64,000 nt of DNA from Armatimonadota bacterium (GTDB taxonomy: Bacteria; Armatimonadota; Fimbriimonadia; Fimbriimonadales; Fimbriimonadaceae), in NCBI GenBank assembly GCA_016223145.1, contig JACRPN010000015.1, forward strand, positions 52,471 through 116,470, in the 5' to 3' direction. Shown piece by piece: positions 43,058 to 51,976 of the stretch. The notes below the pieces were generated by a model. The model worked only from the letters and a program-made list of their open reading frames with translations. It ran no database searches and was not told the origin of the DNA. The position numbers and the translations under genes were made by a program. Each line of letters starts with the position of its first letter. The stretch's first letter is position 1.

Positions 43058-45799
43058 TTACCGCGTGATGACGTTGGTCCGACTCAAAAACCGGTCGATG
43101 ATCGCCTTGGTTTCGCCGAAGTGGAGCCGAGTCATCGCGTCCGCCGCCGTCTTCTTGGCCGTCGCGGCGCTCCCCATCATGCCGGAGAGCTGCCGCAATT
43201 TGGCCGAAGCGAGCATGCGCACGTCTTCGTTCACGGCACCTGCCGGAGCGCCCGCCTGAACCATCAGCGCATTCGCAGCAAACCTCTGCAGGTCGCGGCG
43301 CAGGGGTTCGACGCTCTTTCCGGCCCTTGCCTCGGAGAAGACCGCAGACGTCATGCGGTCGAAGTGCTCCTTAAGCGTGTAGGCGTCTTTCCGATTTCCG
43401 AATTTGACCTCGTTTTCAGCGATCCGCTGGGTGGTCGCGGCGCTCATCAGCAGGCTATAGAGCATATTTGCCTGCGTGCCCAGGGTGGACCTCAGAGGCG
43501 CCTGCCACCCCGGCGATCCGGGCGTACCGACCGTGCCTTCGACGTCCAGGCTCAGGTTCTGGAGCACGTCGTTCGGAAGGCTCTGGACGGACGTCGAGAA
43601 GCAGTACCGCGCGATCAGGTCCATCGCCTGGCGCTGGACTTCGGGTGCTACCGGTGCGAGCGTGGCGCGCTGGCCCACATCGCCCTTAAAGTTCCTGCTC
43701 GCGGAAATGCCGCCCACGAACCGAGCCATGGATAGGCCCTCGCGGTAGCGCCGAGACAGAGACGTGACGATGAGCTGGGTTCGCTTGCCATAACTCTCTC
43801 CCGACTTCGGGAGCTGGTGGACCGCGTAGGATAGGATCCTTTGGGAGGCCTGGAGCAGCTTCTCGGAGAAGTTCAGCGGGTCTTTGGCGCAGTCGAAGCG
43901 GACCACGTAAGGATCGAACGTGTCGGCCTCCTCATCGGTCATGAACCGGTACTCCGGCTTGCCCGATTGGGCCGCGATCTTCGAAAGGTCCGGCTTCTCA
44001 GACTCGGTGTCTGACTTGCCCGGAAACACCGAATAGCCGTATTGGATCGCCCAAAGGTCGTAGTCGCCGATGCCGTTCGCGTAGTAGTTGCGCCCACCCT
44101 TGACGATCGCCGCGATGTTGGGGGGCGTGTAGTCCATAACGCTGGATGTGATGCCTCGGGCGCCGGTCACCTTGTCGTCCTCGAGTTGTGCGGTCGTTCG
44201 GACCGCGCTGGCGACGAAGTTGTGCCTAAGTCCAAACGAGTGGCCGGCTTCGTGGGCCACGGTCGCCTCGATAAATTCTTTGGCGTATTCCTCCTTGCTC
44301 ACGGGCGGTTTTCCGGAGGCGAGCAGCGCGTCCCATCCGAACGCATTCGCGTTGGCCAGACCCTCTGCGTAGCGGCAGTCGAGCGTGCTCCAGCCAAGAG
44401 CAGAGAGCTTCTGCTTCGCGGCTTTGGCTTTGAGCGCCGCATCGCCGTTGAGGAGATAGGCGTCCGTCGGAAGGGCCTCGTCGCGAGCGTCGTTCCTGGT
44501 CAAGACGTCGAGCGAACGGGCGAAGGCGGCCGAACTTGGGTTCACAAGCCTCTCCTTCTCGCGAAACGCCGCGTAGAGCATGTTCGCGTCGACATTGATA
44601 CCCGCGCTCAGAATCTCGCCGCTAATCGGGTCGATGCGCGGGAGGGTCACGGCGTAGGTCGCGTCCTCGCTCATCGTCCAGCGCAGCACGTTGTGGCGCC
44701 CGTCGGTGTGGTCCCAATCCTGGTCGTCGTCCGCGACGAACTTGACCTGGATCGCATCCTTGAAGCCGATCGCCTCGAAGGCCTTGTTCCACCCTAAAAT
44801 CCCGCTCGCGCAGGCTTGACGGTACTCCTTGGGCACCGAAGGGTCGATCCACCACACGATCGGTTTGACCGGCTCTGAGACCTTTGCTTGCGGGTCCTTC
44901 TTCTTTAGGTTCCAGCGGGCGATCACGCGCTGCACCCGGTCATCCGCGGAGAACCTTGAAAGGTCGTAGTAATCGGCAGTGAAGTAGCCCACGCGCGGGT
45001 CGCCGACCCTGGGAACATAGCCGCCGTCGCGCCTGAACCACACGTTGTAGCTGACCTTGATCGGCGCGCTGCGAGGGTCCTCAAGCTGATCGCCGCCGGC
45101 GAGCCCTAGGAGCTCGGCGATGGAGCTGTTGCCTTGGCCGCGGCCCTGGCTGGCGTAATAGAGGCTCATCCGAACGACCGTGTTTTCAGGAAAGCCCTTG
45201 ACGACTTCGGGGCCCGATTTCGACCGATCGAGCATGTAGGGGCCGCCCAGAGTTGCTTGCACGGCCTCAGAGAGCCGGATCACATCGCCATTGAAAAGGT
45301 TGGTGACGTTGACCAGCAGCAGTTTCTTGTCGGGGTTTTTTTGCTCGATGGGAAAGCTCGCGAGAACGGCGTCCGGGAAGCTCCTCCCCGCCGATTTTGC
45401 CAGCGGATCGTTGTCCTGCCAACGATGGCTCAGATGAGGGCGGACAAGCCAGACGTTGTCGTCGTGCCTGTCAAACCGGTAGGCCTCGACGAAGAGGTCG
45501 CCCGCCGGGAATCCCGCCTGAAGCCCGTCGGCCATGATCCCCGTGTTGAAGCTTGCCTGAAGGCAGAAAAGCTGGCCAAGCTTGGCTTCGGGGAGTTCGA
45601 GCAGGAGGTCCTTTTTCCGCTGGTAGAGCGTCCATGGCCCTTCCACCTTCTTGAGGTCTTTGACCGCCTTGTCGTACTCCGCCGCGCCCGCGCCCTGCTT
45701 GCCCGAGGGAGGCGGGGTTTCGTCGTCGTCCTGCGCCCACGCGGGGCAAAGCAAAGTGCTGGCGAGCAGCAGAGTGGCGAGGGACTTGGCCTGAATCAT
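43058..45799 (-). CDS. Exported zinc-dependent metalloprotease (DUF5117/DUF4953-type)
   Basis: 913 residues from ATG 45797-45799, chosen because it opens a clear signal peptide (MIQAKSLATLLLASTLLCPA, then WAQ) with AGGAG upstream; an earlier ATG at 45877 adds unconserved sequence. The zinc motif is VAHEAGHSFGLRHNF (HExxHxxGLRHN), near residue 405. Preceding parts show PIVWWIDPSVPKEYRQACAS and GWNKAFEAIGFKDAIQVKFV, and later DYTPPNIA and YDLWAIQYGYS, as in the large secreted bacterial metalloproteases of this type. It probably digests extracellular protein. Followed at 12 bp by the HEAT-like gene. Confidence 0.92.
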   Translation of the reverse strand: MIQAKSLATLLLASTLLCPAWAQDDDETPPPSGKQGAGAAEYDKAVKDLKKVEGPWTLYQRKKDLLLELPEAKLGQLFCLQASFNTGIMADGLQAGFPAGDLFVEAYRFDRHDDNVWLVRPHLSHRWQDNDPLAKSAGRSFPDAVLASFPIEQKNPDKKLLLVNVTNLFNGDVIRLSEAVQATLGGPYMLDRSKSGPEVVKGFPENTVVRMSLYYASQGRGQGNSSIAELLGLAGGDQLEDPRSAPIKVSYNVWFRRDGGYVPRVGDPRVGYFTADYYDLSRFSADDRVQRVIARWNLKKKDPQAKVSEPVKPIVWWIDPSVPKEYRQACASGILGWNKAFEAIGFKDAIQVKFVADDDQDWDHTDGRHNVLRWTMSEDATYAVTLPRIDPISGEILSAGINVDANMLYAAFREKERLVNPSSAAFARSLDVLTRNDARDEALPTDAYLLNGDAALKAKAAKQKLSALGWSTLDCRYAEGLANANAFGWDALLASGKPPVSKEEYAKEFIEATVAHEAGHSFGLRHNFVASAVRTTAQLEDDKVTGARGITSSVMDYTPPNIAAIVKGGRNYYANGIGDYDLWAIQYGYSVFPGKSDTESEKPDLSKIAAQSGKPEYRFMTDEEADTFDPYVVRFDCAKDPLNFSEKLLQASQRILSYAVHQLPKSGESYGKRTQLIVTSLSRRYREGLSMARFVGGISASRNFKGDVGQRATLAPVAPEVQRQAMDLIARYCFSTSVQSLPNDVLQNLSLDVEGTVGTPGSPGWQAPLRSTLGTQANMLYSLLMSAATTQRIAENEVKFGNRKDAYTLKEHFDRMTSAVFSEARAGKSVEPLRRDLQRFAANALMVQAGAPAGAVNEDVRMLASAKLRQLSGMMGSAATAKKTAADAMTRLHFGETKAIIDRFLSRTNVITR

Positions 45800-46071
45800 T
45801 AGCGAGGGTCTCCTGACTCTATACGTTGACGTAAGGAATAGCCCGTTGCGTTCCTCACGCAAAAGTACGGACGTCAAACGCCAACGAATGGTCCGATTAT
45901 CGGCTGATTTCCGGCGGTTCGCATCCGGATCTTTGAACGGGCTCTTTGAGGAGGAGGTCTGAGGTCTGGGCCCAAGTTCAACCCAGCCCCATCAAAGCGA
46001 CGCTCACTCCTACACCTTCGAAGGCAAGGAGCGACCTCTTTCTGCCTGGGCACAAATGCCCTTCGCAATGG
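45800..46071. other. Intergenic stretch, little recognised
   Basis: Left part of a 540-bp gap before the DinB-like gene. A TATAGA near 45818 (minus strand) could be a -10 for the metalloprotease with AGGAG near 45810, without a clear -35. No coding frame or RNA gene is seen. The rest of the gap is the palindromic element (46072-46254) and a tandem repeat. Confidence 0.4.
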
Positions 46072-46254
46072 GCCGGGTAACGGCTATTGACAGAATGAGT
46101 TGGCATCCGTGGCATCCGTAGCCGCAGGCTTTAGCCTGCGCTGGGCACATTCCGAGCGCACGTCCATCTGGCGCACCGAACGCAGGCTAAAGCCTGCGGC
46201 TACGGGGTGTGCCCCTTAAGTGTCGCCCTAATCTGTCAATAGCCATAACCCGGC
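46072..46254. repeat. 183-bp doubly palindromic element (REPIN/MITE-like)
   Basis: Outer arms: GCCGGGTAACGGCTATTGAC and two more bases (46072-46093) against the inverted copy at 46233-46254, 20 of 22 positions matching. Inner arms: CCGTAGCCGCAGGCTTTAGC plus CTGCG (46116-46140) against its exact 25-bp reverse complement at 46181-46205. Each inner arm folds on itself (GCAGGCT...AGCCTGC). No coding capacity. Confidence 0.9.
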
Positions 46255-46289
46255 GCTCCGTCGCGAGTCGCCAACTATCAGCGGCTAAC

Positions 46290-46339
46290 GATCCCCTCCA
46301 TTCTCACCATTCTCACCATTCTCACCATTCTCACACTTC
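46290..46339. repeat. TTCTCACCA tandem run
   Basis: Four or more near-perfect 9-bp units (CATTCTCAC then CATTCTCAC...) immediately before the DinB-like stop. Confidence 0.7.
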
Positions 46340-46813
46340 TCACGCGCGGCGGCCCTCCTCAGCCTCCTTGCCCTTCTTCAGGGCCCGTTTTAGCAGGTTC
46401 ATCTGGCCCATGTGGTAGCTGCCGTGGATCGCGATGGCGAGCAACGCGTCAATGGCGCTTTGGTCGGTCTCCCGCTTGTGCTCGGAGAACCGCGGCCCGC
46501 ACCAATCCCGCGCCTCCTGCAGCCCCTCGATGAACCTCGCACGCAGCGTCTTCCACTCTGAGGGCTCAGGGTCGCGGAAGTCGTTCTTCCAGACTTCGAT
46601 CTGGGGAGGCCGGGCGTCACCCCTGAGCGCTCCAAGCCACAAATCCTGCCAATACACCGCATGCGCCAGGTTCTTGGCCATCGAATAGGGCATGCGCTCC
46701 ACAAGCACGGAGGCATGGTCCTCCTTGACCCGCAGCAGGCCCTGGGGTGTTGGGATATCCCAGCCTTCCTGGATCTGCTGAAACATCCGGTCGAGAGATT
46801 CGAGAGCAGTCAT
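46340..46813 (-). CDS. DinB-like four-helix metal-binding protein
   Basis: 157 residues from ATG 46811-46813; an upstream ATG at 46930 would extend into the divergent YCII promoter and signal region. The DinB/YfiT-like fold is suggested by His residues at LAHAVYWQDLWLG and HGSYHMGQMNLLKRAL, placed as in the metal triad of the family, plus the N-terminal LESLDRMFQQIQEGWD helix. Members include thiol-dependent S-transferases and unknown enzymes. A TATACT hexamer sits 10 nt upstream. The function here is not assigned. Confidence 0.75.
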   Translation of the reverse strand: MTALESLDRMFQQIQEGWDIPTPQGLLRVKEDHASVLVERMPYSMAKNLAHAVYWQDLWLGALRGDARPPQIEVWKNDFRDPEPSEWKTLRARFIEGLQEARDWCGPRFSEHKRETDQSAIDALLAIAIHGSYHMGQMNLLKRALKKGKEAEEGRRA

Positions 46814-46872
46814 AGTAGACTCTAGTATACACATTTCCGCGGAAAGTCCTTGCATCTTTGCCGTTTCTGGCC

Positions 46873-46878
46873 CATAAT
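46873..46878 (+). promoter_or_regulatory. Candidate promoter TTGCAT-N17-CATAAT, leaderless
   Basis: CATAAT ends 6 nt before the ATG at 46885; TTGCAT lies 17 bp upstream of it (46850-46855). Confidence 0.5.
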
Positions 46879-46884
46879 CCGCCC

Positions 46885-47604
46885 ATGTTGCTCGCATCTT
46901 TTTCCCTGGCAATCCTTCTCTCGGGTCCAATTCAGGCTCCCCAACAGGAGAAGCCCAAGTTCGAAATGGCGACTTTTCAGTTCGTCATCTTGAGGCCTGG
47001 ACCCAAGGAAAAGTCGCTCAAAGCTGAGGACAAGGCGAAGATGCAGATGGAGCATCTCAAGAGGCTCCAGGAGCTCTGGGAGTCGCGCGAGGCCCTCGTG
47101 GCCGGCCCTGTCACAGGGCATCCCGAGGTCCGCGGCATCGCCATCCTCGACGTGAGAACCAAGGAGGAAGGCGTGGCGATCATGAAAGACGATCCGTTCG
47201 TCAGAGCCGGCGCCTTGGTGGCCGAGGTGCGGCCGTGGCTTGCGGGCAAGGACGTCGTCAAGAAGGGGCCGCAGTTCATGGACCTTCAGCCGATGTGGCT
47301 GGGACTGCTCAAGCGCCCTAAAGACGCTCCCACCCTCACCAAAGAGAAAGGCGAAGAGATCCAGGCAGGCCACATGGCGAATATCAACAAGATGGCGGCG
47401 GAGGGCGCGCTGGTCTGGGCTGGGCCTTTCCTCGAAGACACGCCGCTCCGGGGCATGTTTCTGTTCTATGGGCTGCCGAAAGGGCGGATCGAGGAGTTGG
47501 CGAACCGCGACCCGGCGATCAAGGCCCACCGATTGGAGCTGGAATTGATGCCCTGGCACACACCGAAGGGCTCTTGGCCGGAACCGATGAAGGCGGGAGG
47601 TTGA
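46885..47604 (+). CDS. Exported protein with two YCII-like domains
   Basis: 239 residues from ATG 46885. Signal peptide MLLASFSLAILLSGPIQA. Two ferredoxin-like YCII-related units follow: EHLKRLQELWESREALVAGP plus AILDVRTKEEGVAIMKDDPF (first), and HMANINKMAAEGALVWAGPF plus GMFLFYGLPKGRIEELANRD (second). Each has the usual DPF/DPA endpoint and a small ligand-binding pocket. An exported pair of YCII units is unusual, as most such proteins are cytosolic. Function unknown. Confidence 0.75.
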   Translation: MLLASFSLAILLSGPIQAPQQEKPKFEMATFQFVILRPGPKEKSLKAEDKAKMQMEHLKRLQELWESREALVAGPVTGHPEVRGIAILDVRTKEEGVAIMKDDPFVRAGALVAEVRPWLAGKDVVKKGPQFMDLQPMWLGLLKRPKDAPTLTKEKGEEIQAGHMANINKMAAEGALVWAGPFLEDTPLRGMFLFYGLPKGRIEELANRDPAIKAHRLELELMPWHTPKGSWPEPMKAGG

Positions 47605-47765
47605 GTGGGGAGTGATGGGATGAAGGGATGAGTAGGTGAGTCGGTGAGTTGGTGAATCGGCCAGAAGTCGAGTCCTTCGCCCTTCGCGCATCGCCTCTCG
47701 CCTCTTTCCAGTCTCCTCCACCCTCACGCAGGTTGACGCCCTGACACTCTATCGGTTTGCAGAGT
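47605..47765. repeat. Spacer of GGTGAGTNGG-type repeats
   Basis: GATGAGTAGGTGAGTCGGTG then AGTTGGTGAATCGG (47628-47662) and CGCCTCTCGCCTCTTTCC (47690-47710). A TTGACG at 47733 is the only promoter-like hexamer; no fitting -10. Confidence 0.5.
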
Positions 47766-49211
47766 ATGCAATCCTGTCTCAACCGTCTCGCGCCCATCTG
47801 GAAGCCTCATCCCGGCCAGCTCGAATTCTTGCTCAATGACTCTCGAATTCGGGTGCTCGCCTGCGGGCGGCGCTGGGGCAAGACCGACGCCTGCGCTGTT
47901 TCGATCCTCGCCGGTCTGCTGTCGGAAACGCCGTCCCGGCACCTGATCCTCGCCCCGACGCTGGACCAAGCCACCCTCCTCTTCGACCGAGTGGCTGAAC
48001 TCCTCGATTGGGTCCTCGCGGGTTCGGGAGAGACCTTCTCGGTTCGCAATCGTGGCGCCCGCAAGCGATCGGAGGAAGGCTCGCTCTGCTTCGCGGGCCC
48101 AACTACAAAGCCTTCGGGGGTCACGTTCGCCAAGAAGGACGAGGACGAGACGAGCGGCCGCAAAAAGCTCTCGCGCAGCCCCTTTCCCAAGCTGAGATTC
48201 GGTCCCCACGTCGTTACGGCGCGCTCAGGCCATCTGGGCCGGGCTCTCCGAGGCAACGAGGCCACCCACATCCTCATCGACGAAGCCGCCTACGTTCCCG
48301 AGGCGCTGATCACCGAGGTCGCGATGCCGATGCTCGCCACCACCGACGGCAGGCTCACCCTTATCAGCACGCCGATGGGCAAGAACCACTTTTGGCGGTT
48401 CTTCACGCTGGGCACCGAAACGCCGAGCCTGTCCCGCATGGATTCGGCCACACGTGATCAGCCATTGGATTGGCGAACGGTCGTTTGGAGCCGCCAGGCG
48501 CCCTCGTGGGAATCGCCGCACGTCTCCAAGACTTTCCTCCAGGTTCAGCGCTCGCTGATCAGCGAGCGGGCTTTCCGCGTCGAATATGGAGCGGAGTTTC
48601 TGGATGCCGCGGGCACCGTGTTTCCCGCGGATGCCATCGAGCGCTGCCTCGTCGCGAAGCTGCCAGAGACTCCGCCCGGCGCGACGGTCCTCGGGATCGA
48701 CTTTGCCCGGCATACCGATTACACCGCCGTGGCCGTCGTCGCTGGGAGCCGCAAGGGCGCGGCGCTTGTCAGCATCGACCGCTTCACCGGCATTTCGTGG
48801 CTCGACCAGATGGACCGGATCGTGAGGATCGCCGGCGCGTATCCGGAAGCGTGGCTCTGCTGCGACGGGACGGGCGTGGGGGATCCCGTCATCGAGGTAC
48901 TGCGAAGCCGCCTTCCAGGGCGCAGGATCGAAGGGTTCGTGTTCACAGGCGCCTCGAAATCGAGCCTCATAGACCGCTTGGCGCTCACCCTGGAGCAGGG
49001 CGCCCTTCTGATGGAGCCTCAGCCGGACCTCCTTAGGGAGTTCGAGCACTTTGTCGCAACGCCAAGCAATTCCGGGGGCGCCAGGACCGGCGCGGAGTCC
49101 GGATTTCACGATGACTTAATAATCGCCTTGGCGCTGGCGGTCCACCTGCTGCCGCCCGGCGAGTCTTGCCGCGTTTCGGTGGGGCCAAGGCGGACGTTTG
49201 GCAGACTATGA
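47766..49211 (+). CDS. Phage-type terminase large subunit, orphan
   Basis: 481 residues from ATG 47766 (a TTG at 47757 adds three residues). ATPase half: WKPHPGQLEFLLND, VLACGRRWGKTDACAV (Walker A, GRRWGKT), HILIDEAAYVPEALI (Walker B with catalytic Glu) and LISTPMGKNHFWRFF (motif III/coupling). Nuclease half: TVLGIDFARHTDYTAVAVV (first Asp), EAWLCCDGTGVGDPVIEVL (second Asp) and GFHDDLIIALALAVHLLPP (last Asp pair). All catalytic residues are present. No small terminase, portal, capsid, protease or tail gene lies within the window. The segment 102-150 is longer than usual. Likely a domesticated gene or a scattered remnant. Confidence 0.9.
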   Translation: MQSCLNRLAPIWKPHPGQLEFLLNDSRIRVLACGRRWGKTDACAVSILAGLLSETPSRHLILAPTLDQATLLFDRVAELLDWVLAGSGETFSVRNRGARKRSEEGSLCFAGPTTKPSGVTFAKKDEDETSGRKKLSRSPFPKLRFGPHVVTARSGHLGRALRGNEATHILIDEAAYVPEALITEVAMPMLATTDGRLTLISTPMGKNHFWRFFTLGTETPSLSRMDSATRDQPLDWRTVVWSRQAPSWESPHVSKTFLQVQRSLISERAFRVEYGAEFLDAAGTVFPADAIERCLVAKLPETPPGATVLGIDFARHTDYTAVAVVAGSRKGAALVSIDRFTGISWLDQMDRIVRIAGAYPEAWLCCDGTGVGDPVIEVLRSRLPGRRIEGFVFTGASKSSLIDRLALTLEQGALLMEPQPDLLREFEHFVATPSNSGGARTGAESGFHDDLIIALALAVHLLPPGESCRVSVGPRRTFGRL

Positions 49212-49224
49212 GTGAAGGCGGCGC

Positions 49225-49311
49225 TCCGCCGTCAACCCTCAACCGTCCTCACCTTCTCACCACTCTCACCAATCCCACTTCTCTCACAACTCTCACCTTC
49301 CCCACCCTCAT
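49225..49311. repeat. Spacer of CTCACC/TCTCAC-type repeats
   Basis: CCTTCTCACCACTCTCACC and similar units fill most of the gap between the convergent terminase gene and the 49312-51150 gene. No T-rich terminator. Confidence 0.55.
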
Positions 49312-51150
49312 TCACCCCCCAGACTGCGGCTTTGCCGAGCCGAGGTTGGTCCGGTAGTTCGACTCGCGCAGGGTTAGCGTGACGGGATAGCTGCAGCCAG
49401 ATAGCGGAAAGGTGATCACGCTTAGGTCTTTTGAGGCGCCCGGCTCCAGTTTGACCGTGGCCAGGCGAAGCTCCGACTTTGCGGCCAAGAGTGGGGATCG
49501 AACGATCTGCCCATCCACCACGAACACGCCGCCCGAATAGCCCGCGCTGGTCTCGTAGATCAGCTCGCACTCGGAGGAACTGGCCGTCGGATTCTCAAAT
49601 CTTGCCTTGATCTTGTAGCAAACGCCGAAGTTGCCTTCAAGGACCGACTTGCCGTCGGCCCGCCCGATGGCGCGCTCCCCCACCCTGATGAAACCGTGCG
49701 CTCCGCCAACCTTGAAGACGGCCTCGATCTCTCGAAACGGAGTCGGATAAACGTGGGCCGAGGGCTCTCCAAGGGCTTCCTGAGCCTTGCTCATGGGCTG
49801 GGCGCCAAGAATCCGCCAAGGGGAGTAGCTCGCTACCGCCTCCGCCCATCGGCCTGATGCGCTGAACGGGGCCCGGCTCTCCACCCTCACCTGCAGCTTC
49901 TCCGCGCCGCCCGGCAACAGCCAAAGCGAAAAGAGCCCGCTCGACGTCACCTTTGGGGCGATTTCGTGCAAGGAGAGCGGCACGCCGTGCCTCGCAGGCA
50001 CGTCCACCAGTTCCCCGCTTCCGGTCAGCCAGTTCCTCACGAACCTCTCACCCGCAAGGCAGCCGGCAACGACCGGATTGAGGTCCTTGCCACCGTCGCC
50101 CTCCACGATCAGTATCCGCGCGGGCTTCTCGGTGTCGTTGGCGACGAACACCTGCAAAGACATCATGCCGGGCGTGGCGTTCATGTGGTGATAGAGCAAT
50201 CGCGTCGGCTGATCGGGCGCCAGGTCGCCGGAGAACAGGGTCCCAAGGCCAGGAACGTTCTCTGGGTCGTTGCTGTACCAAAGCGCGGTCTCAGCGCGGT
50301 TCGCCAGCCCGAGGTTGCGCACGATTACGTCGGCGTAGCCCTCACGCTCAAAAGCGTCCTGGGCGCTGGCGCGGACCTTGACCTGGTAGCCGTCGGCGCC
50401 GCCCGCGCGAAGGCCTTTGGCCTTGGGCGGATCGAACACCACCTTGGCTCCCGGGACCGTCTGCAATTGGGTTCGAATGGCGCGTTCGATCGCCCCAGAC
50501 ACGGTTTCATGGTTCGCCGGCGAGCCGCTGACATAGACGGTCACGGTGCTGGGAAGCCGTGCGGCATAGGGGAGCACCGCCACCGAAGCCGTCGCCGTGG
50601 CCTTGCCCGAGATCGCCGATACCACCACCGTTCCAGGTCTTGCACCCATCACCTCGACGCCGCCGGAAACGCGTCGAACCTTCAGGGTCTCGGCGTCGTC
50701 CGAGGCAACCTTGGCCGCGAGCGCCATGCTGCCCCTAAGCGGAATGAACACGGCGCCGCCGGCAGGGGCCTGGTAGGCGGCCGCATCGAAGCTGAGCGCC
50801 GGGAGGGCCAGAGCTTCGCGGAGCTTGGCCGCCCAGCCTCCCGCAACCTCAGCCAGCGTCGCGCGGGCGGCCCGGGCGTCTGCCTTGGTCGCGGTGGCGA
50901 CGACGCGGCTGCCCACCAGAACTTGATAGGAGCTTCTTCCCTTGCGGACCGCCTTCACCTTGCCTGAGGCTTTGCCCAGGGCGGCAACGCAGGAAGCTGC
51001 TCGTAAATCGGCGCGTCCGGTCCGAAAGCGAAGGACGGCGAGCTCGTTGACGAAGACCAGCGAGCCTTCCCGGCGCGCGGACACCCCTATGCCTTGGGCG
51101 GCAAACAGGGACAGGACCAAGAGCAGCGCAACGGATCGCCGGAAGTACAT
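49312..51150 (-). CDS. Exported protein of unknown function
   Basis: 612 residues. Signal peptide MYFRRSVALLLVLSLFAAQG. Residues 30-120 contain an SLH/deoxyribonuclease-like pattern, LVGSRVVATATKADARAARA, common in proteins with an internal protease-inhibitor-like repeat. Residues 140-200 look like a cadherin or pilus-style beta region (VFIPLRGSMALAAKV... GTVVVSAISGKATATASVAV). A C-terminal part has VYPTPFREIEAVFKVGGAHG and EGNFGVCYKIKARFENP. No known family is recognised. Same strand as and 28 bp after the FkbM gene, so likely one transcript. Confidence 0.65.
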   Translation of the reverse strand: MYFRRSVALLLVLSLFAAQGIGVSARREGSLVFVNELAVLRFRTGRADLRAASCVAALGKASGKVKAVRKGRSSYQVLVGSRVVATATKADARAARATLAEVAGGWAAKLREALALPALSFDAAAYQAPAGGAVFIPLRGSMALAAKVASDDAETLKVRRVSGGVEVMGARPGTVVVSAISGKATATASVAVLPYAARLPSTVTVYVSGSPANHETVSGAIERAIRTQLQTVPGAKVVFDPPKAKGLRAGGADGYQVKVRASAQDAFEREGYADVIVRNLGLANRAETALWYSNDPENVPGLGTLFSGDLAPDQPTRLLYHHMNATPGMMSLQVFVANDTEKPARILIVEGDGGKDLNPVVAGCLAGERFVRNWLTGSGELVDVPARHGVPLSLHEIAPKVTSSGLFSLWLLPGGAEKLQVRVESRAPFSASGRWAEAVASYSPWRILGAQPMSKAQEALGEPSAHVYPTPFREIEAVFKVGGAHGFIRVGERAIGRADGKSVLEGNFGVCYKIKARFENPTASSSECELIYETSAGYSGGVFVVDGQIVRSPLLAAKSELRLATVKLEPGASKDLSVITFPLSGCSYPVTLTLRESNYRTNLGSAKPQSGG

Positions 51151-51178
51151 CGTGAGGCTGGACTGTACCCAATCGAGC

Positions 51179-51976
51179 CTATGCCCTGGTCCAAATCACA
51201 TCGCCGGAGCGCTTCGAAAAGTCGTAGGCGCTGAGCTCACCCTCAATAAGATCGTGGCCGACATAGCCAAGCGGTTCCAGCGCAGCACGTAAGTCCTCAG
51301 GCGTCTTGCCGTAACGCGCCAAATGGCGTGGCATCAATTCGGTCTGCACGACCATAGCTCTGTCCGACGCTAGCCGGGAATGAAACCCCTGGAGCGCCGC
51401 GACTTCGTAGCCTTCCACGTCCATCTTCACATAGCCGATCGGCCCCAAGCTCAGCTCGGCGCACAGTGAGTCCAGGGTTTTAACCGGCACCTCAACGCTC
51501 CCCGCTTCTCCTGCGCTCGAAATGTGGCTTTCTCCACGGTTCTTGGCGCTTCTTTGAAAGCGCAGATTCCCAAGCTCGCTGCCAACGGCCACATTCGCGA
51601 TGGTCACGTTGGAGAACCCCGATGCCCGGACGTTTCGCTCTAGGATCACCGCCGTATCCGGATCGGCTTCAATCGCGACCACGCGGCCCTCAGGGCCCAC
51701 TCGCCGGGCCATGAAGAGCGTGTAGAGCCCGACGTTGGCGCCCACATCGAGAACGGTCATGCCAGGCTTGAGGACCCCTTCCAGCCAGCGCAAAAGGGCA
51801 GGGTTATCGTAACCCTGGATGAATGCCTTGCGCGCGGATTTGTTCCTCCTTGGGCTGGATAGCTTCAGGCCACCGTCGTAATCGAATGTGACCAAGGGGT
51901 GGATGCGCCCCAGAAACTCCCACTTGAGCCTCCGCCTGCCTTGAGGCGTCAGGAAGTAGGCTAGGGTGCGGTTCAC
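51179..51976 (-). CDS. FkbM-family methyltransferase
   Basis: 265 residues. SAM-binding motif I is GMTVLDVGANVGLYTLFMAR, then VVAIEADPDTAVILERNVRA (motif II). IGYVKMDVEGYEVAALQGF is the FkbM hallmark (D-x-E-G-x-E). FkbM enzymes O-methylate sugars or small molecules; the natural substrate is not clear. Start overlaps the smc stop by four bases (ATGA). Given its neighbours it could be an envelope sugar methyltransferase, but the direct coupling to smc says nothing about function. Confidence 0.9.
   Translation of the reverse strand: MNRTLAYFLTPQGRRRLKWEFLGRIHPLVTFDYDGGLKLSSPRRNKSARKAFIQGYDNPALLRWLEGVLKPGMTVLDVGANVGLYTLFMARRVGPEGRVVAIEADPDTAVILERNVRASGFSNVTIANVAVGSELGNLRFQRSAKNRGESHISSAGEAGSVEVPVKTLDSLCAELSLGPIGYVKMDVEGYEVAALQGFHSRLASDRAMVVQTELMPRHLARYGKTPEDLRAALEPLGYVGHDLIEGELSAYDFSKRSGDVIWTRA

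Noticed and set aside
46290..46339. CRISPR-like regular repeats (CATTCTCAC units) and similar arrays at 9160, 22670, 30420
   Set aside because: Units are 7-9 bp without unique spacers, and no cas genes are present; they are short tandem repeats.
47605..51178. Prophage around the terminase gene
   Set aside because: No other phage-type gene, no att-like direct repeats, composition like the rest, and neighbours are exported bacterial proteins.
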